A stretch of 64,000 nucleotides of DNA from Mycolicibacterium frederiksbergense. Lineage in GTDB: Bacteria > Actinomycetota > Actinomycetes > Mycobacteriales > Mycobacteriaceae. Under the pieces are notes generated by a model. That model was not told the origin of the DNA. It saw only the letters and a program-made list of their open reading frames with translations, and did not search any database. Where the stretch lies: contig NZ_CP038799.1 of assembly GCF_012223425.1 (NCBI RefSeq), positions 4,758,249 through 4,822,248 on the forward strand, given 5' to 3'. A program made the position numbers and the translations under genes. This document shows, one piece after another, positions 14,357 to 22,644 of the stretch. Positions within the stretch are counted from its first letter, which is position 1. Each line of letters begins with the position of its first letter.

Positions 14357-14915
14357 TGGCGACTTTCGACTCGTAGAGCTCGATCAGCGCGTCCTCGACA
14401 TGCTGCAGCGGCTCGGCCGATTTGGTGGCCTGGCACACGACGATGGCGCCCTCGACCGCGGACACCGTGACGCTGGCCAGCCGCGCGGCGTCCTCGGCGC
14501 TGACATCGGCGGCCTCGAGGTGGCGGGCCAGCCGGCGTTGCCAGTCGATGAAGACCGCGCCGGCGTTGTCGGCGGCCTTGTCGGCCTCCGAGCGTCCCAG
14601 TGTGGCGGCCACGATCGGGCATCCGGACAGAAAATCGCTGTGGGTGAGGGTGTCTCGCCATGCGGCGACGAAGGCCCGCACCGCGGGAACCGGGCCCAGG
14701 GTGGCGGCCAGGTGATCGATGGCGTCACCGGTGTAGCGGCCCGCGGTCAGGGTGGCATCGGCGACGAGTTCGGCCTTGCCGCCGGGGAAGTTCAGATACA
14801 GCGACCGGCGCGCGGTGCCGCTGAGCTCCAGTAACAACGACAGACCGGTACCCGCGACGCCGTTGCGCCGGATCAGATCGATGGCACTGGTGACGAGTCG
14901 GTCGCGGGCCTGCAT
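14346..14915 (-). CDS. TetR-family regulator (LmrA/YxaF type)
   Basis: A 189-residue regulator. The N-terminal HTH reads GTGLSLLLELSGTARRSLYLNFPGGKAEL, close to the LmrA/YxaF subgroup, in which the FPGGKxEL turn is characteristic. The C-terminal domain (LSGCPIVAATLG... and later ATVSAVEGAIVVCQA) is also typical. It is divergent from an MmpL transporter gene with a perfect 18-bp palindrome and a degenerate second copy between them, so it probably represses both itself and the transporter in the absence of an inducer. Confidence 0.9.
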   Translation of the reverse strand: MQARDRLVTSAIDLIRRNGVAGTGLSLLLELSGTARRSLYLNFPGGKAELVADATLTAGRYTGDAIDHLAATLGPVPAVRAFVAAWRDTLTHSDFLSGCPIVAATLGRSEADKAADNAGAVFIDWQRRLARHLEAADVSAEDAARLASVTVSAVEGAIVVCQATKSAEPLQHVEDALIELYESKVATKE

Positions 14916-14945
14916 ACGCGTATTTCCTACCAGGGGATGATTGCG

Positions 14946-14963
14946 GTGTACCGATCAGTCTAC
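14946..14963. promoter_or_regulatory. second, degenerate TetR operator copy
   Basis: GTGTACCGATCAGTCTAC matches the neighbouring perfect palindrome at 13 of 18 positions and lies exactly 36 bases from it, so the two sites would sit on one face of the helix about 3.4 turns apart. It is placed nearer the regulator gene and may control it. Confidence 0.45.
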
Positions 14964-14981
14964 TAACGTCTGCCCGGTCCG

Positions 14982-14999
14982 GTAGACCAATTGGTCTAC
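14982..14999. promoter_or_regulatory. perfect TetR operator upstream of mmpL
   Basis: GTAGACCAATTGGTCTAC is a perfect 18-bp palindrome located 20 bases before the MmpL start codon and between the divergent tetR and mmpL genes. Location and symmetry make it the likely binding site of the adjacent TetR protein. Confidence 0.78.
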
Positions 15000-15019
15000 T
15001 GCATGACCAGGGGGCGGTA

Positions 15020-18000
15020 ATGCAACACAGTGACAGTCGGCGCTTCGGCGCGTTCAGCAGGTTCTGCGCCCGCTACGCCTGGGTGGTCATCGGGTTCTGG
15101 GTGGTGCTCGTCGCCGCACTCAACATCGCCATCCCACAGCTCGAACAGACCGTGGCGGAGCGTTCCGCGCCGTTCATGCCCGCCGATATCCCGGCCGCGC
15201 AGACGCTCCGGCAGATGTCGCAGGCGTTCGGGGTGCCCGAATCCTCGGCCATCGGCAGCGTGCTCATCGTCAACGAGCAGGGCATCGGACCCGCGGAGGA
15301 GAAGCTCTACGGCGAGCTCGTCGAGGCGCTGCGCGCCGACACCGGCAATGTCGCCTACGCACTGGACGTGTTCGGCAACGAGCGGTTGCGCGATATCGCG
15401 CTCAGCCCGGACGGCAAGGCCATCAATGTGCTGGTGGCCGGCGTCGGCGACGTCGGCTCCACCGAGGCACACAAGAACACCGTTGCGATCCGCGACACCA
15501 TTCACTCGTTGCCGACCCCGCCGGGCGTGCAGCTCTACTACACCGGCCCGTCGCCGACACTGGCGGATCTGTTCAGCTCCATGGACTTCTCGCTGCTGAT
15601 CATCACGGCGGTGTCGGTGGTGCTGATCATGGCGGTGTTGCTGATGGTCTACCGATCGGTGGTCACCGCGCTCATCCCGCTGCTCACCATCGGGATCGCG
15701 ATGGGGGCCGCCCGCCCGGTGGTGTCACTGCTGGGGGCATCCGGCACGCTGACGGTCTCGAACTTCACCATCGCGCTGATGACCGCGATGCTGCTCGGCG
15801 CGGCCACCGACTACGCGATCTTCATCCTCGCCGGCTATCACGAGGGACGCCGAAAGAAGTTGTCCGTCAACGATTCATTGGCCTACGCCGGTGGGCGGGT
15901 GTCGGGCATCCTGATCGCCTCGATGCTCACCATCGCGGCCGCCGCGACCGCGATGGGCTTCACCGAACTCGGCATGTTCAAGGCGGCGGGCCCGCCCATC
16001 GCGATCGCCATCGTGATCGCACTGGCGGTGTCGATGACGCTGCCCTACGCCCTGTTGTCCGTGCTCGGCAGGCGCGGGCTGGCCGAACCGCGCCGACTCG
16101 ACGAACGGCGTTGGCGCCGCATCGGATCGACCGTGCTACGCCGGTCGGGTGCGCTCGCGGCGGCCTCGCTGGTGCTGCTGATCGCCGCGGCCACGGTGCT
16201 GCTCACCTTCCGGGTCAACTTCGACGAGAACGCCATGCAACTCGACGCCACCGAGAGTTCCGCCGGCTACCAGAAGGCCTACCAGCATTGGGGCGTCAAC
16301 GAAGTCGCACCCGAGTACCTCATCGTCACCGCCGACCATGACATGCGCAACACCAACGATCTCGCCGCGCTGGACCAGATCGCCGAACGGATCACCAAGC
16401 TCCCCGAAGTCGCCTACGTGCGCGCATTGACACGCCCGGACGGACACCAGCTCGAGCAGACCACCGTGGGCTATCAGGCCGGTGTGGTCGCCGATCGCCT
16501 CGGTTCGGCCCGCGACCGCGTCGACGCCGCGCACCCCGATCTGCAGCGGCTGGCGTCGGGCACCACCGCGCTGCGTGACGGTGCCGCCACCGCGGATGCC
16601 CAGCTTCCCCAATTGGTCACCGGCATCAAGCAAGTCACCGCGCTGGCGCATGAGGTGCTGGGCAGTTATGAGTCCGCGAACACCGCGCTGGCCACCGCGA
16701 CCGGTGCGCCCGCCGACCTGGAGGTGGTGCTGGCCGACCTGAACTCCGCGGTGAATCTGCTCGACGTGGGCCTGCAGGTGCTCACCCAGAACACCCAGGT
16801 GCTCGATGCGGGCCGCACCATGAGCGCAGCGCTGGGGCCGGCGCTGGCCGTGGAGGCGCGACCGGACTGCCTGGCCGACCCGGTCTGCGCGCGGGCCCGC
16901 GCCGGCATCGCCGATCTGGACGCGATTTCCGGCGGGGCGGTCAGCCGGGCACTGCGCCAGGTACAGCTGGCCGCGGGGATGCCGCAGGAGACCGTCGACA
17001 GGGTGCGCGCGGCCGAACCCGCGATCAGGAACACGGTGGCGCGCCTGCAGAAGCTGGTCGCCACCGCACCGGGGGGCTCACCATCGCAGAGCCGGGCCCG
17101 GCTCGACGAACTGGTACGCGGCGCGGACCGGCTGTCCGACGGAGTCTCCGAGCTGTCGGCCGGTCTGGATCAGGTCAAGGGCGGCGTCGATCAGGTGGTC
17201 AGTCTCACCGCAGCGCTCAGCGACGGGCTCTCGGAGGCCACCGACTATCTGTCCACGCTGAGCGCGCACACCTCCGACGGCCCGGGTGCGGGCTTCTACC
17301 TGCCGCCCCAGGGGCTCACCGACGCCGGTTTTCGCGCTGCCGAGCAGTTGCTGTTCGCCCCCGACGGGAAAAGCGCCCGGCTGCTGGTGATCTGGCAGAT
17401 CAACCCGTACAGCGCCGAGGTGCTGGATGCGACCCGGCTGTTGCCGGTGGCGGCCGGGGAGGCCGCCACCGGGACCGCGCTGGCCGGTGCACAATTCGCC
17501 AGCACCGGGCTGGCCTCCCTGTCGGCCGATATGCGCGATCAGGTGTGGCGGGACTTCGCCGTGTACGGCGCCGTCGCCATCGCCGGTGTCCTGCTGGTGC
17601 TGATCGTGCTGCTGCGCAGCATCGCCGCACCGGTGTTCATGGTGGCGGTGGTGACGCTGTCCTTCGCCGCGGCGGCCGGAGTCAGCGTCCTCGTCTGGCA
17701 GCACCTGATCGGCATCGATGTCGACTGGTCGGTCTTCCCGGTGTCGTTCATGGCACTGATCGCCGTCGGCGCCGACTACAGCATGCTGTTCGCCGCCCGC
17801 ATCAGAGACGAATCGGCCGACGGGATGCGGCGCGGCATCCTGCGCAGCTTCGCCAGCACCGGCAGCGTGATCACCACGGCGGGCGTGGTTTTCGCGCTGA
17901 CGATGTTCGCGCTGATGAGCGGACGGGTGATCAACCTGCTGCAGATCGGCTTCACCGTCGGCGTCGGGCTGCTCATCGACATCACGCTGGTGCGCACCAT

Positions 18001-18070
18001 CCTGGTGCCTGCCGCCATGTCGCTGATCGGTGACCGGATCTGGTGGCCGGGCAGGGCCCGGCGCGGCTGA
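15020..18070 (+). CDS. MmpL/RND-family transporter
   Basis: A 1016-residue inner-membrane RND transporter. TM1 is at residues about 20-40 (YAWVVIGFWVVLVAALNIA), followed by a large periplasmic domain, a block of membrane helices (LLIITAVSVVLIMAVLLMVY ... AMLLGAATDYAIFILAGYHEG with the Asp-Tyr pair), a second periplasmic domain of roughly 350 residues that is long and helical (DRLSDGVSELSAGLDQVKGG), and a final helix block ending VGADYSMLFAARIRDE. MmpL proteins export lipids, siderophores or drugs using proton motive force. No MmpS partner is adjacent. Regulation by the divergent TetR protein is likely, as in efflux systems, so a drug or lipid intermediate is a plausible substrate. Confidence 0.93.
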   Translation: MQHSDSRRFGAFSRFCARYAWVVIGFWVVLVAALNIAIPQLEQTVAERSAPFMPADIPAAQTLRQMSQAFGVPESSAIGSVLIVNEQGIGPAEEKLYGELVEALRADTGNVAYALDVFGNERLRDIALSPDGKAINVLVAGVGDVGSTEAHKNTVAIRDTIHSLPTPPGVQLYYTGPSPTLADLFSSMDFSLLIITAVSVVLIMAVLLMVYRSVVTALIPLLTIGIAMGAARPVVSLLGASGTLTVSNFTIALMTAMLLGAATDYAIFILAGYHEGRRKKLSVNDSLAYAGGRVSGILIASMLTIAAAATAMGFTELGMFKAAGPPIAIAIVIALAVSMTLPYALLSVLGRRGLAEPRRLDERRWRRIGSTVLRRSGALAAASLVLLIAAATVLLTFRVNFDENAMQLDATESSAGYQKAYQHWGVNEVAPEYLIVTADHDMRNTNDLAALDQIAERITKLPEVAYVRALTRPDGHQLEQTTVGYQAGVVADRLGSARDRVDAAHPDLQRLASGTTALRDGAATADAQLPQLVTGIKQVTALAHEVLGSYESANTALATATGAPADLEVVLADLNSAVNLLDVGLQVLTQNTQVLDAGRTMSAALGPALAVEARPDCLADPVCARARAGIADLDAISGGAVSRALRQVQLAAGMPQETVDRVRAAEPAIRNTVARLQKLVATAPGGSPSQSRARLDELVRGADRLSDGVSELSAGLDQVKGGVDQVVSLTAALSDGLSEATDYLSTLSAHTSDGPGAGFYLPPQGLTDAGFRAAEQLLFAPDGKSARLLVIWQINPYSAEVLDATRLLPVAAGEAATGTALAGAQFASTGLASLSADMRDQVWRDFAVYGAVAIAGVLLVLIVLLRSIAAPVFMVAVVTLSFAAAAGVSVLVWQHLIGIDVDWSVFPVSFMALIAVGADYSMLFAARIRDESADGMRRGILRSFASTGSVITTAGVVFALTMFALMSGRVINLLQIGFTVGVGLLIDITLVRTILVPAAMSLIGDRIWWPGRARRG

Positions 18071-18074
18071 GGCG

Positions 18075-20048
18075 CTACTTCGGCTCGATGGTGCCCGAGC
18101 TGACGGCGTCCTTCTCCTCGTGTTCGTCGGCGTCAGGGATGTGCTCGGGATGCAGCATCTCGGCGTAGCGCAGCTGCTCGGGGATCCCGAACCCGTCGAC
18201 GAGCAGTTCGGCGTGCGGGCGCAGCTTGCGGCACCGGTCGTTGATGGCGCGGGTGACGGCCTTGGAGCGTTCGACCGACAGGAAGCGGTGCTCGACGAAC
18301 CAGGCCTTGTCGTCTTCGATCACCGTCAGCGCGTACAGATCACACACCAGGCCGAGGATCTCGCGGGCATCCTCATCCGGGCAGGCGTCGATCCCGGCGA
18401 CGAAGGCCTCCAGGATGATCCGGTCGATGTGGGCCTGCGCGGTGTGCAGCACGTGGTCCTGCACCGCGTTGAACGCCTCGAACGGTGACATCTCCTTGGC
18501 CTTGCTCTGCAGTCGGCGCGCCACCGAGGCGAGCATGTACTCCTCGCGGTCCTCGAACATCTTCACCTGGGTACCGCGGTTGAACAGCGAGCCCTCTTCC
18601 TCGTTGTCCTCGCGGGTGTCCACGATGGTCTGCATGATCGTCTGTGCGGCGGTGCGCTTGAGCACCCGCTCGCCGGCGAAGTTGGCGGCGAAGCGCACCC
18701 ATTCCACCGGGCTCATGCCCTTGATGTCATCGGCGTAGGCCGTCAGCAGTTCCTTGGCCACCAGCTGGGTCAGCACGTGGTTGTCACCCTCGAAGGTGGT
18801 GAACACGTCGGTGTCCGCCTTCAGCGCGATCAGCCGGTTCTCCGCCAGATAGCCTGCGCCACCGCAGGCTTCACGCGCCTCCTGGATCGCCGCCGTCGCA
18901 TGCCAGGTGTTGGCGGCCTTCAGACCCGCGGCGCGCGATTCCAGCTCGCGCTGCTCCTCGGCGTCCGGGTTGTCCGAAGTCTGTAGCTCGTGGGTTTTGG
19001 CCACCAGTTCGTTCTGCGCGAACTGTAGCGCGTAGGACTTCGCGATCAGCGGGAACAGCCGGCGCTGGTGCACCAGGTAATCCATGATCAGCACTTCCTG
19101 ATCGGCGCCGGGAGCATCGAACTGCCTGCGCTCCAACGCATATCGAGTGGCGATGTCCAGCGCCACCCGGGCTGCCGCGCCGGCGCTGCCGCCGACGGTG
19201 ACGCGGCCACGGATGAGTGTGCCGAGCATGGTGAAAAACCGCCTGCCGACGTTCTCGATCGGTGAGGAGTAGGTGCCGTCCTCGGCGACGTCGGCGTATT
19301 TGTTGAGCAGGTTTTCCCGCGGGACGCGCACCTGGTCGAACTGGATGCGGCCGTTGTCGACGCCGGGCAGCCCGCCCTTGTAGTGACAGTCCGAGGTGGT
19401 GACACCGGGCAGGTCGTTGCCGGCATCGTCGCGGATGGGCACGACAAAGCAGTGCACACCGTGACCCTCGCCGTCGGCGGTGATGAGTTGAGCGAATACC
19501 GCTGCCACCCTTGCTGTTTGGGCAGCGCCGCCGATGTAGTCCTTACGCGACGACGGGGTGGGGGAGTCGATGATGAACTCCTGTGCCGCCGGGTCGTAGG
19601 TGGCGGTGGTCTCCAGGGACTGGACGTCGCTGCCGTGACCGGTCTCGGTCATCGCGAAGCAGCCCAGCAGTTCGAGGTTGATGATCTTCTTGACGTAGGC
19701 GTTGTGGTGCCGTTCGGTGCCCAGGTTCTCGATGGCCCCGCCGAACAGGCCCCACTGCACACCTGCCTTGACCATCAGCGACAGATCGCTCATCGCGAGC
19801 ATCTCGATCTGCGTGACCGCGGCGCCGACGTCGCCGTTGCCGCCGTGTTCCTTCTTGAAGCCGTCCTCGGCCGCGCCGCGGGCGGCCATGATCTTCATCT
19901 GTTCGCCGACCTTGGTGCGGGCGATGACGGTGTTGGGCGTGTAGTGCGGCCGGAACACCTCACCGGACAATTCGGCACGTACCTCGTTCTTGACATCGCG
20001 CCAGCGGCCGTCGAGCGCGTTGCGGAGATGATCTGCGGTAGTGGTCAT
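18075..20048 (-). CDS. acyl-CoA dehydrogenase / acyl-CoA oxidase-like protein
   Basis: A 657-residue FAD enzyme. Its length, greater than the 380-400 of classical short-chain enzymes, and its C-terminal extension fit the acyl-CoA oxidase-like (ACOX/FadE) branch. The middle domain shows FAMTETGHGSDV and the C-terminal helical domain holds CGGAGYLAENRL and FTTFEGDNHVL, where the glutamate corresponds to the catalytic base of ACOX proteins. It would introduce the alpha-beta double bond in fatty acyl-CoAs during beta-oxidation; whether electrons go to ETF or oxygen cannot be told from sequence. It is convergent with mmpL (4-base gap) and divergent from the VIT1-type gene. Confidence 0.88.
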   Translation of the reverse strand: MTTTADHLRNALDGRWRDVKNEVRAELSGEVFRPHYTPNTVIARTKVGEQMKIMAARGAAEDGFKKEHGGNGDVGAAVTQIEMLAMSDLSLMVKAGVQWGLFGGAIENLGTERHHNAYVKKIINLELLGCFAMTETGHGSDVQSLETTATYDPAAQEFIIDSPTPSSRKDYIGGAAQTARVAAVFAQLITADGEGHGVHCFVVPIRDDAGNDLPGVTTSDCHYKGGLPGVDNGRIQFDQVRVPRENLLNKYADVAEDGTYSSPIENVGRRFFTMLGTLIRGRVTVGGSAGAAARVALDIATRYALERRQFDAPGADQEVLIMDYLVHQRRLFPLIAKSYALQFAQNELVAKTHELQTSDNPDAEEQRELESRAAGLKAANTWHATAAIQEAREACGGAGYLAENRLIALKADTDVFTTFEGDNHVLTQLVAKELLTAYADDIKGMSPVEWVRFAANFAGERVLKRTAAQTIMQTIVDTREDNEEEGSLFNRGTQVKMFEDREEYMLASVARRLQSKAKEMSPFEAFNAVQDHVLHTAQAHIDRIILEAFVAGIDACPDEDAREILGLVCDLYALTVIEDDKAWFVEHRFLSVERSKAVTRAINDRCRKLRPHAELLVDGFGIPEQLRYAEMLHPEHIPDADEHEEKDAVSSGTIEPK

Positions 20049-20129
20049 AGTTGACGGTAACTTGCCCCCGCATCGACGAAGGTAAACCTGAGTACAACGG
20101 TGAAAAATCGTCGGCGTTGAATTTGCGAC

Positions 20130-20861
20130 ATGACCGAGCGGTCCGAACCCGAATCACCCACCGGCCTGCCCCACGTGGCCGACCATCAACACGCTGACGT
20201 GACCGGTGGGTGGCTGCGCGCGGCCACCTTCGGCGCGATGGACGGCCTGGTGAGCAACACCGCACTGATCGCGGGTGTGGCGGCCGCGGCGAATGCGCAT
20301 GCCGTGGTGCTGGCCGGGATCGCCGGTCTGCTGGCCGGGGCCTTCTCGATGGCGCTGGGGGAGTACACCTCGGTGACGACGGCCAATGAGCAGATCGACT
20401 CCGAGGTGAAGGTGGAACGCCGCTCGTTCCGCCGTCACCCCGATGCCGAGCAGGCGGAGTTGACCGCGATGCTGGTCGATATGGGCATGACGCCGGCGAC
20501 GGCCGCCACGGCGACCACCGAGATCCACCGCGACGAGACGCGGGCGCTGAATTTCCACCTGGTGCAGGAACTCGGGGTGGACCCCCGCGAGAAGCCCTCA
20601 CCCTGGGTGGCCGCGGGATCGTCGTTCGTGATGTTCACCCTCGGCGCGATCGTGCCGCTCATCCCGTACCTGCTCGGCTTCGCATCGCTGTGGGCCGGGC
20701 TGGCCTGCGGCGGACTGGGTCTGCTGATCACCGGTGGTCTGGCGGCGAAGTTCACCCGCAAGCCGCCGTGGTGGTCGGCGCTGCGTCTGCTTTCCCTCGG
20801 TGGCGTCGCGATCGCGATCACCTACCTCGTGGGTTCCGTTGTCGGGGTTGCGGTTACCTGA
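20130..20861 (+). CDS. VIT1/CCC1-family transporter (iron/manganese)
   Basis: A 243-residue membrane protein of the vacuolar iron transporter family. The signature ATFGAMDGLVSNTALIAGVAAA opens the first membrane helix, followed by AGAFSMALGEYTSVTTANEQ, an acidic/histidine-bearing cytoplasmic segment (ERRSFRRHPDAEQAELTAM) and three C-terminal helices. The family moves Fe(II) or Mn(II) out of the cytoplasm. The His-rich N-terminus (HVADHQHADV) could help metal loading. It converges with the MFS gene, with only 5 bases between stops. Confidence 0.9.
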   Translation: MTERSEPESPTGLPHVADHQHADVTGGWLRAATFGAMDGLVSNTALIAGVAAAANAHAVVLAGIAGLLAGAFSMALGEYTSVTTANEQIDSEVKVERRSFRRHPDAEQAELTAMLVDMGMTPATAATATTEIHRDETRALNFHLVQELGVDPREKPSPWVAAGSSFVMFTLGAIVPLIPYLLGFASLWAGLACGGLGLLITGGLAAKFTRKPPWWSALRLLSLGGVAIAITYLVGSVVGVAVT

Positions 20862-20866
20862 GCGCG

Positions 20867-22072
20867 TCAGTTCCCGACGGTGACCGCGGTGGCCTCATCG
20901 GTCAGTTCGTCGATCTCGTCCTCGGGGCCGTCGATCCCGCTCAGATGCCCGCGGGCGGTGAAAAGCAGTGCGGCACCGGCCAGCACCGCGCCCGCGCCCA
21001 CCCAGTAGGGCAGGTGCACGCTGACCCGCTCACCCAGCACGCCGGCCAGCCACGGCGCGACGGCCGCGCCCCCGAAGCGCAGGAAGCTGTAGGCCGCCGA
21101 TGCGACGCCCCGCTCGACGGGCGCAGCTTTCATGACCGTCTCGGTGATCAGGGTGTTGTTGATGCCGATGAACAACCCGGCCACCACCACACAGGTCGCC
21201 AGCACCGCCTTGCTGTCGGTGCCGATCGCCATCACGGCCAGCGTCACCGTCAATGCCAGCAGGTTGACCACCAGGGTCGGCACCGTGCCGAACCGGTGCT
21301 GCAGACGCGGGGCCACCACCACCGAGGTGAACGCCAGCGCCAGGCCCCAGCCGAAGAAGATCAGGCCGATCTGATGGGCGTTCATGTCCAGCGGGAACGG
21401 GGTGAAGGCCAGCAGGGTGAAGAAACCGAAGTTGTACAGCATCGCGGTGACCGATACGGCCAGCAGCCCACGGTGGCGTAGCGCGCGGAACGGGTCGATC
21501 AGGCTGGTCGCGCGTTGGGGCCGCGGGGTGGACGGCAGCAGGAAGACGGTGACCACCAGCGCCACTGCCATCAGCGCCGAGACCCCGAAGAACGGGCCGC
21601 GCCACGAGATCGAGCCCAGCACGCCGCCGACCAGTGGGCCGACCGCGATGCCCAGGCCGAGCGCCGCCTCGTAGAGGATGATCGCCTGGGCCACCGAACC
21701 CTTCGCGGAGTTGACGATGGTCGCCAGCGCGGTCGCGATGAACAGCGCGTTGCCCAGACCCCACAGCGCGCGCCAGCCGACGATCTCCATCACCGTCGCC
21801 GACATGCCGGCCAGTCCGGCGCCGGCGATGATGATCACCAGCCCGAGCAGCAGCGTGTTCTTGGGGCCGATCCGGCTGGACACCACCCCGGTGATGAGCA
21901 TGGCCACTCCCATCACCGCCATGTAGCTGGTGAACAGCAGCGACACCTGCGACGGTGAGGCGTTCAGGTTGTCCGCGATGGGTTTGAGGATCGGGTCGAC
22001 CAGGCCGATGCCCATGAAGGCGACGACGGAGGCAAAGGCAACGGCCCAAACGGCTTTCGGTTGACGCCACAT
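20867..22072 (-). CDS. MFS transporter
   Basis: A 12-helix major facilitator of about 401 residues, with the antiporter-type motif between TM2 and TM3 (GVVSSRIGPKNTLLLGLVI), a long cytoplasmic loop after TM6 (PSTPRPQRATSLIDPFRALRHRG) and a hydrophilic acidic C-terminal tail. The ATG giving MWRQPKAVWAVAF is preferred because GGAG lies 10 bases before it; a GTG 18 bases upstream is also in frame. It follows the marR gene within a few bases, making a regulator-exporter operon of the kind seen for drug efflux. The substrate is unknown. Confidence 0.88.
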   Translation of the reverse strand: MWRQPKAVWAVAFASVVAFMGIGLVDPILKPIADNLNASPSQVSLLFTSYMAVMGVAMLITGVVSSRIGPKNTLLLGLVIIIAGAGLAGMSATVMEIVGWRALWGLGNALFIATALATIVNSAKGSVAQAIILYEAALGLGIAVGPLVGGVLGSISWRGPFFGVSALMAVALVVTVFLLPSTPRPQRATSLIDPFRALRHRGLLAVSVTAMLYNFGFFTLLAFTPFPLDMNAHQIGLIFFGWGLALAFTSVVVAPRLQHRFGTVPTLVVNLLALTVTLAVMAIGTDSKAVLATCVVVAGLFIGINNTLITETVMKAAPVERGVASAAYSFLRFGGAAVAPWLAGVLGERVSVHLPYWVGAGAVLAGAALLFTARGHLSGIDGPEDEIDELTDEATAVTVGN

Positions 22073-22093
22073 GGCGGGCGAGCTCCTCACTGA

Positions 22094-22540
22094 CTAGCGG
22101 CGATCATGCTGGGCGTCGTCGAGCAGCCCGCGCAGGACCTGGATCGCGTCGACGAGCGCGGTGCGTTCGGCGTCGTCGAGGTGTTCCAGATAGGGGTTGA
22201 TCGCGGCACTGCGATCGGCGCGCACCCGGCTGAGGATCTGGCGGCCCTCTTCGGTGATGCCGATGAGGACGGCCCGGGCATCGCCGGGGTCCTCGGCACG
22301 CTGCACCAGGCCGGCGTCCTCGAGACGGCGCACCTGGGTGGTCATCGTCGGTTGCGAGCAGTGATCGAGGGCTGCCAGATCGGAGATGCGGGTCTGCCCC
22401 TGATCTTCGATGGTCGACAGCAGTCGGGCCTGGGCGAAGGGCAGCGGAAGCTCGATGCGCTGATTGGCCAGCCGGTTGATCCGTGCGACGACGGCCAGCA
22501 GGTCGGCGCCGAGAGCCGCGGTGTTGTCCGGACGAGTCAC
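22094..22540 (-). CDS. MarR-family transcriptional regulator
   Basis: A 148-residue winged-helix regulator: the recognition part reads ISDLAALDHCSQPTMTTQVRRLEDAGLVQR and the wing AEDPGDARAVLIGITEEGRQI. The GTG giving VTRPDNTAALGADLLAVVARI was chosen because the upstream in-frame extension lacks MarR-like sequence and contains the palindromic promoter region. It is the first gene of an operon with the MFS transporter, to which it is joined with a gap of a few bases, and is divergent from the ECF transporter. Confidence 0.9.
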   Translation of the reverse strand: MTRPDNTAALGADLLAVVARINRLANQRIELPLPFAQARLLSTIEDQGQTRISDLAALDHCSQPTMTTQVRRLEDAGLVQRAEDPGDARAVLIGITEEGRQILSRVRADRSAAINPYLEHLDDAERTALVDAIQVLRGLLDDAQHDRR

Positions 22541-22553
22541 CTGCCCCAGGTTA

Positions 22554-22568
22554 CATAGAGACACTATG
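22554..22568. promoter_or_regulatory. candidate MarR operator
   Basis: Inverted repeat CATAG - AGACA - CTATG located 13 bases upstream of the marR start; a further CATAG follows 3 bases on. It is of the size bound by MarR dimers and is placed to block the marR-MFS promoter. Confidence 0.55.
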
Positions 22569-22644
22569 CATAGGCAAAACGGGGTGACGTGGGAGCCGTC
22601 ACAGTGCGGACGACCGAAGCACTCCGGCGAACTGGCAGAATCGG

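Noticed and set aside
20049..20129. Iron-box-like AGGTAAACCT between the acyl-CoA dehydrogenase and VIT1-type genes
   Set aside because: Only a short symmetric core; it lacks the longer TTAGGTTAGGCTAACCTAA pattern of IdeR sites, so iron regulation is not supported.
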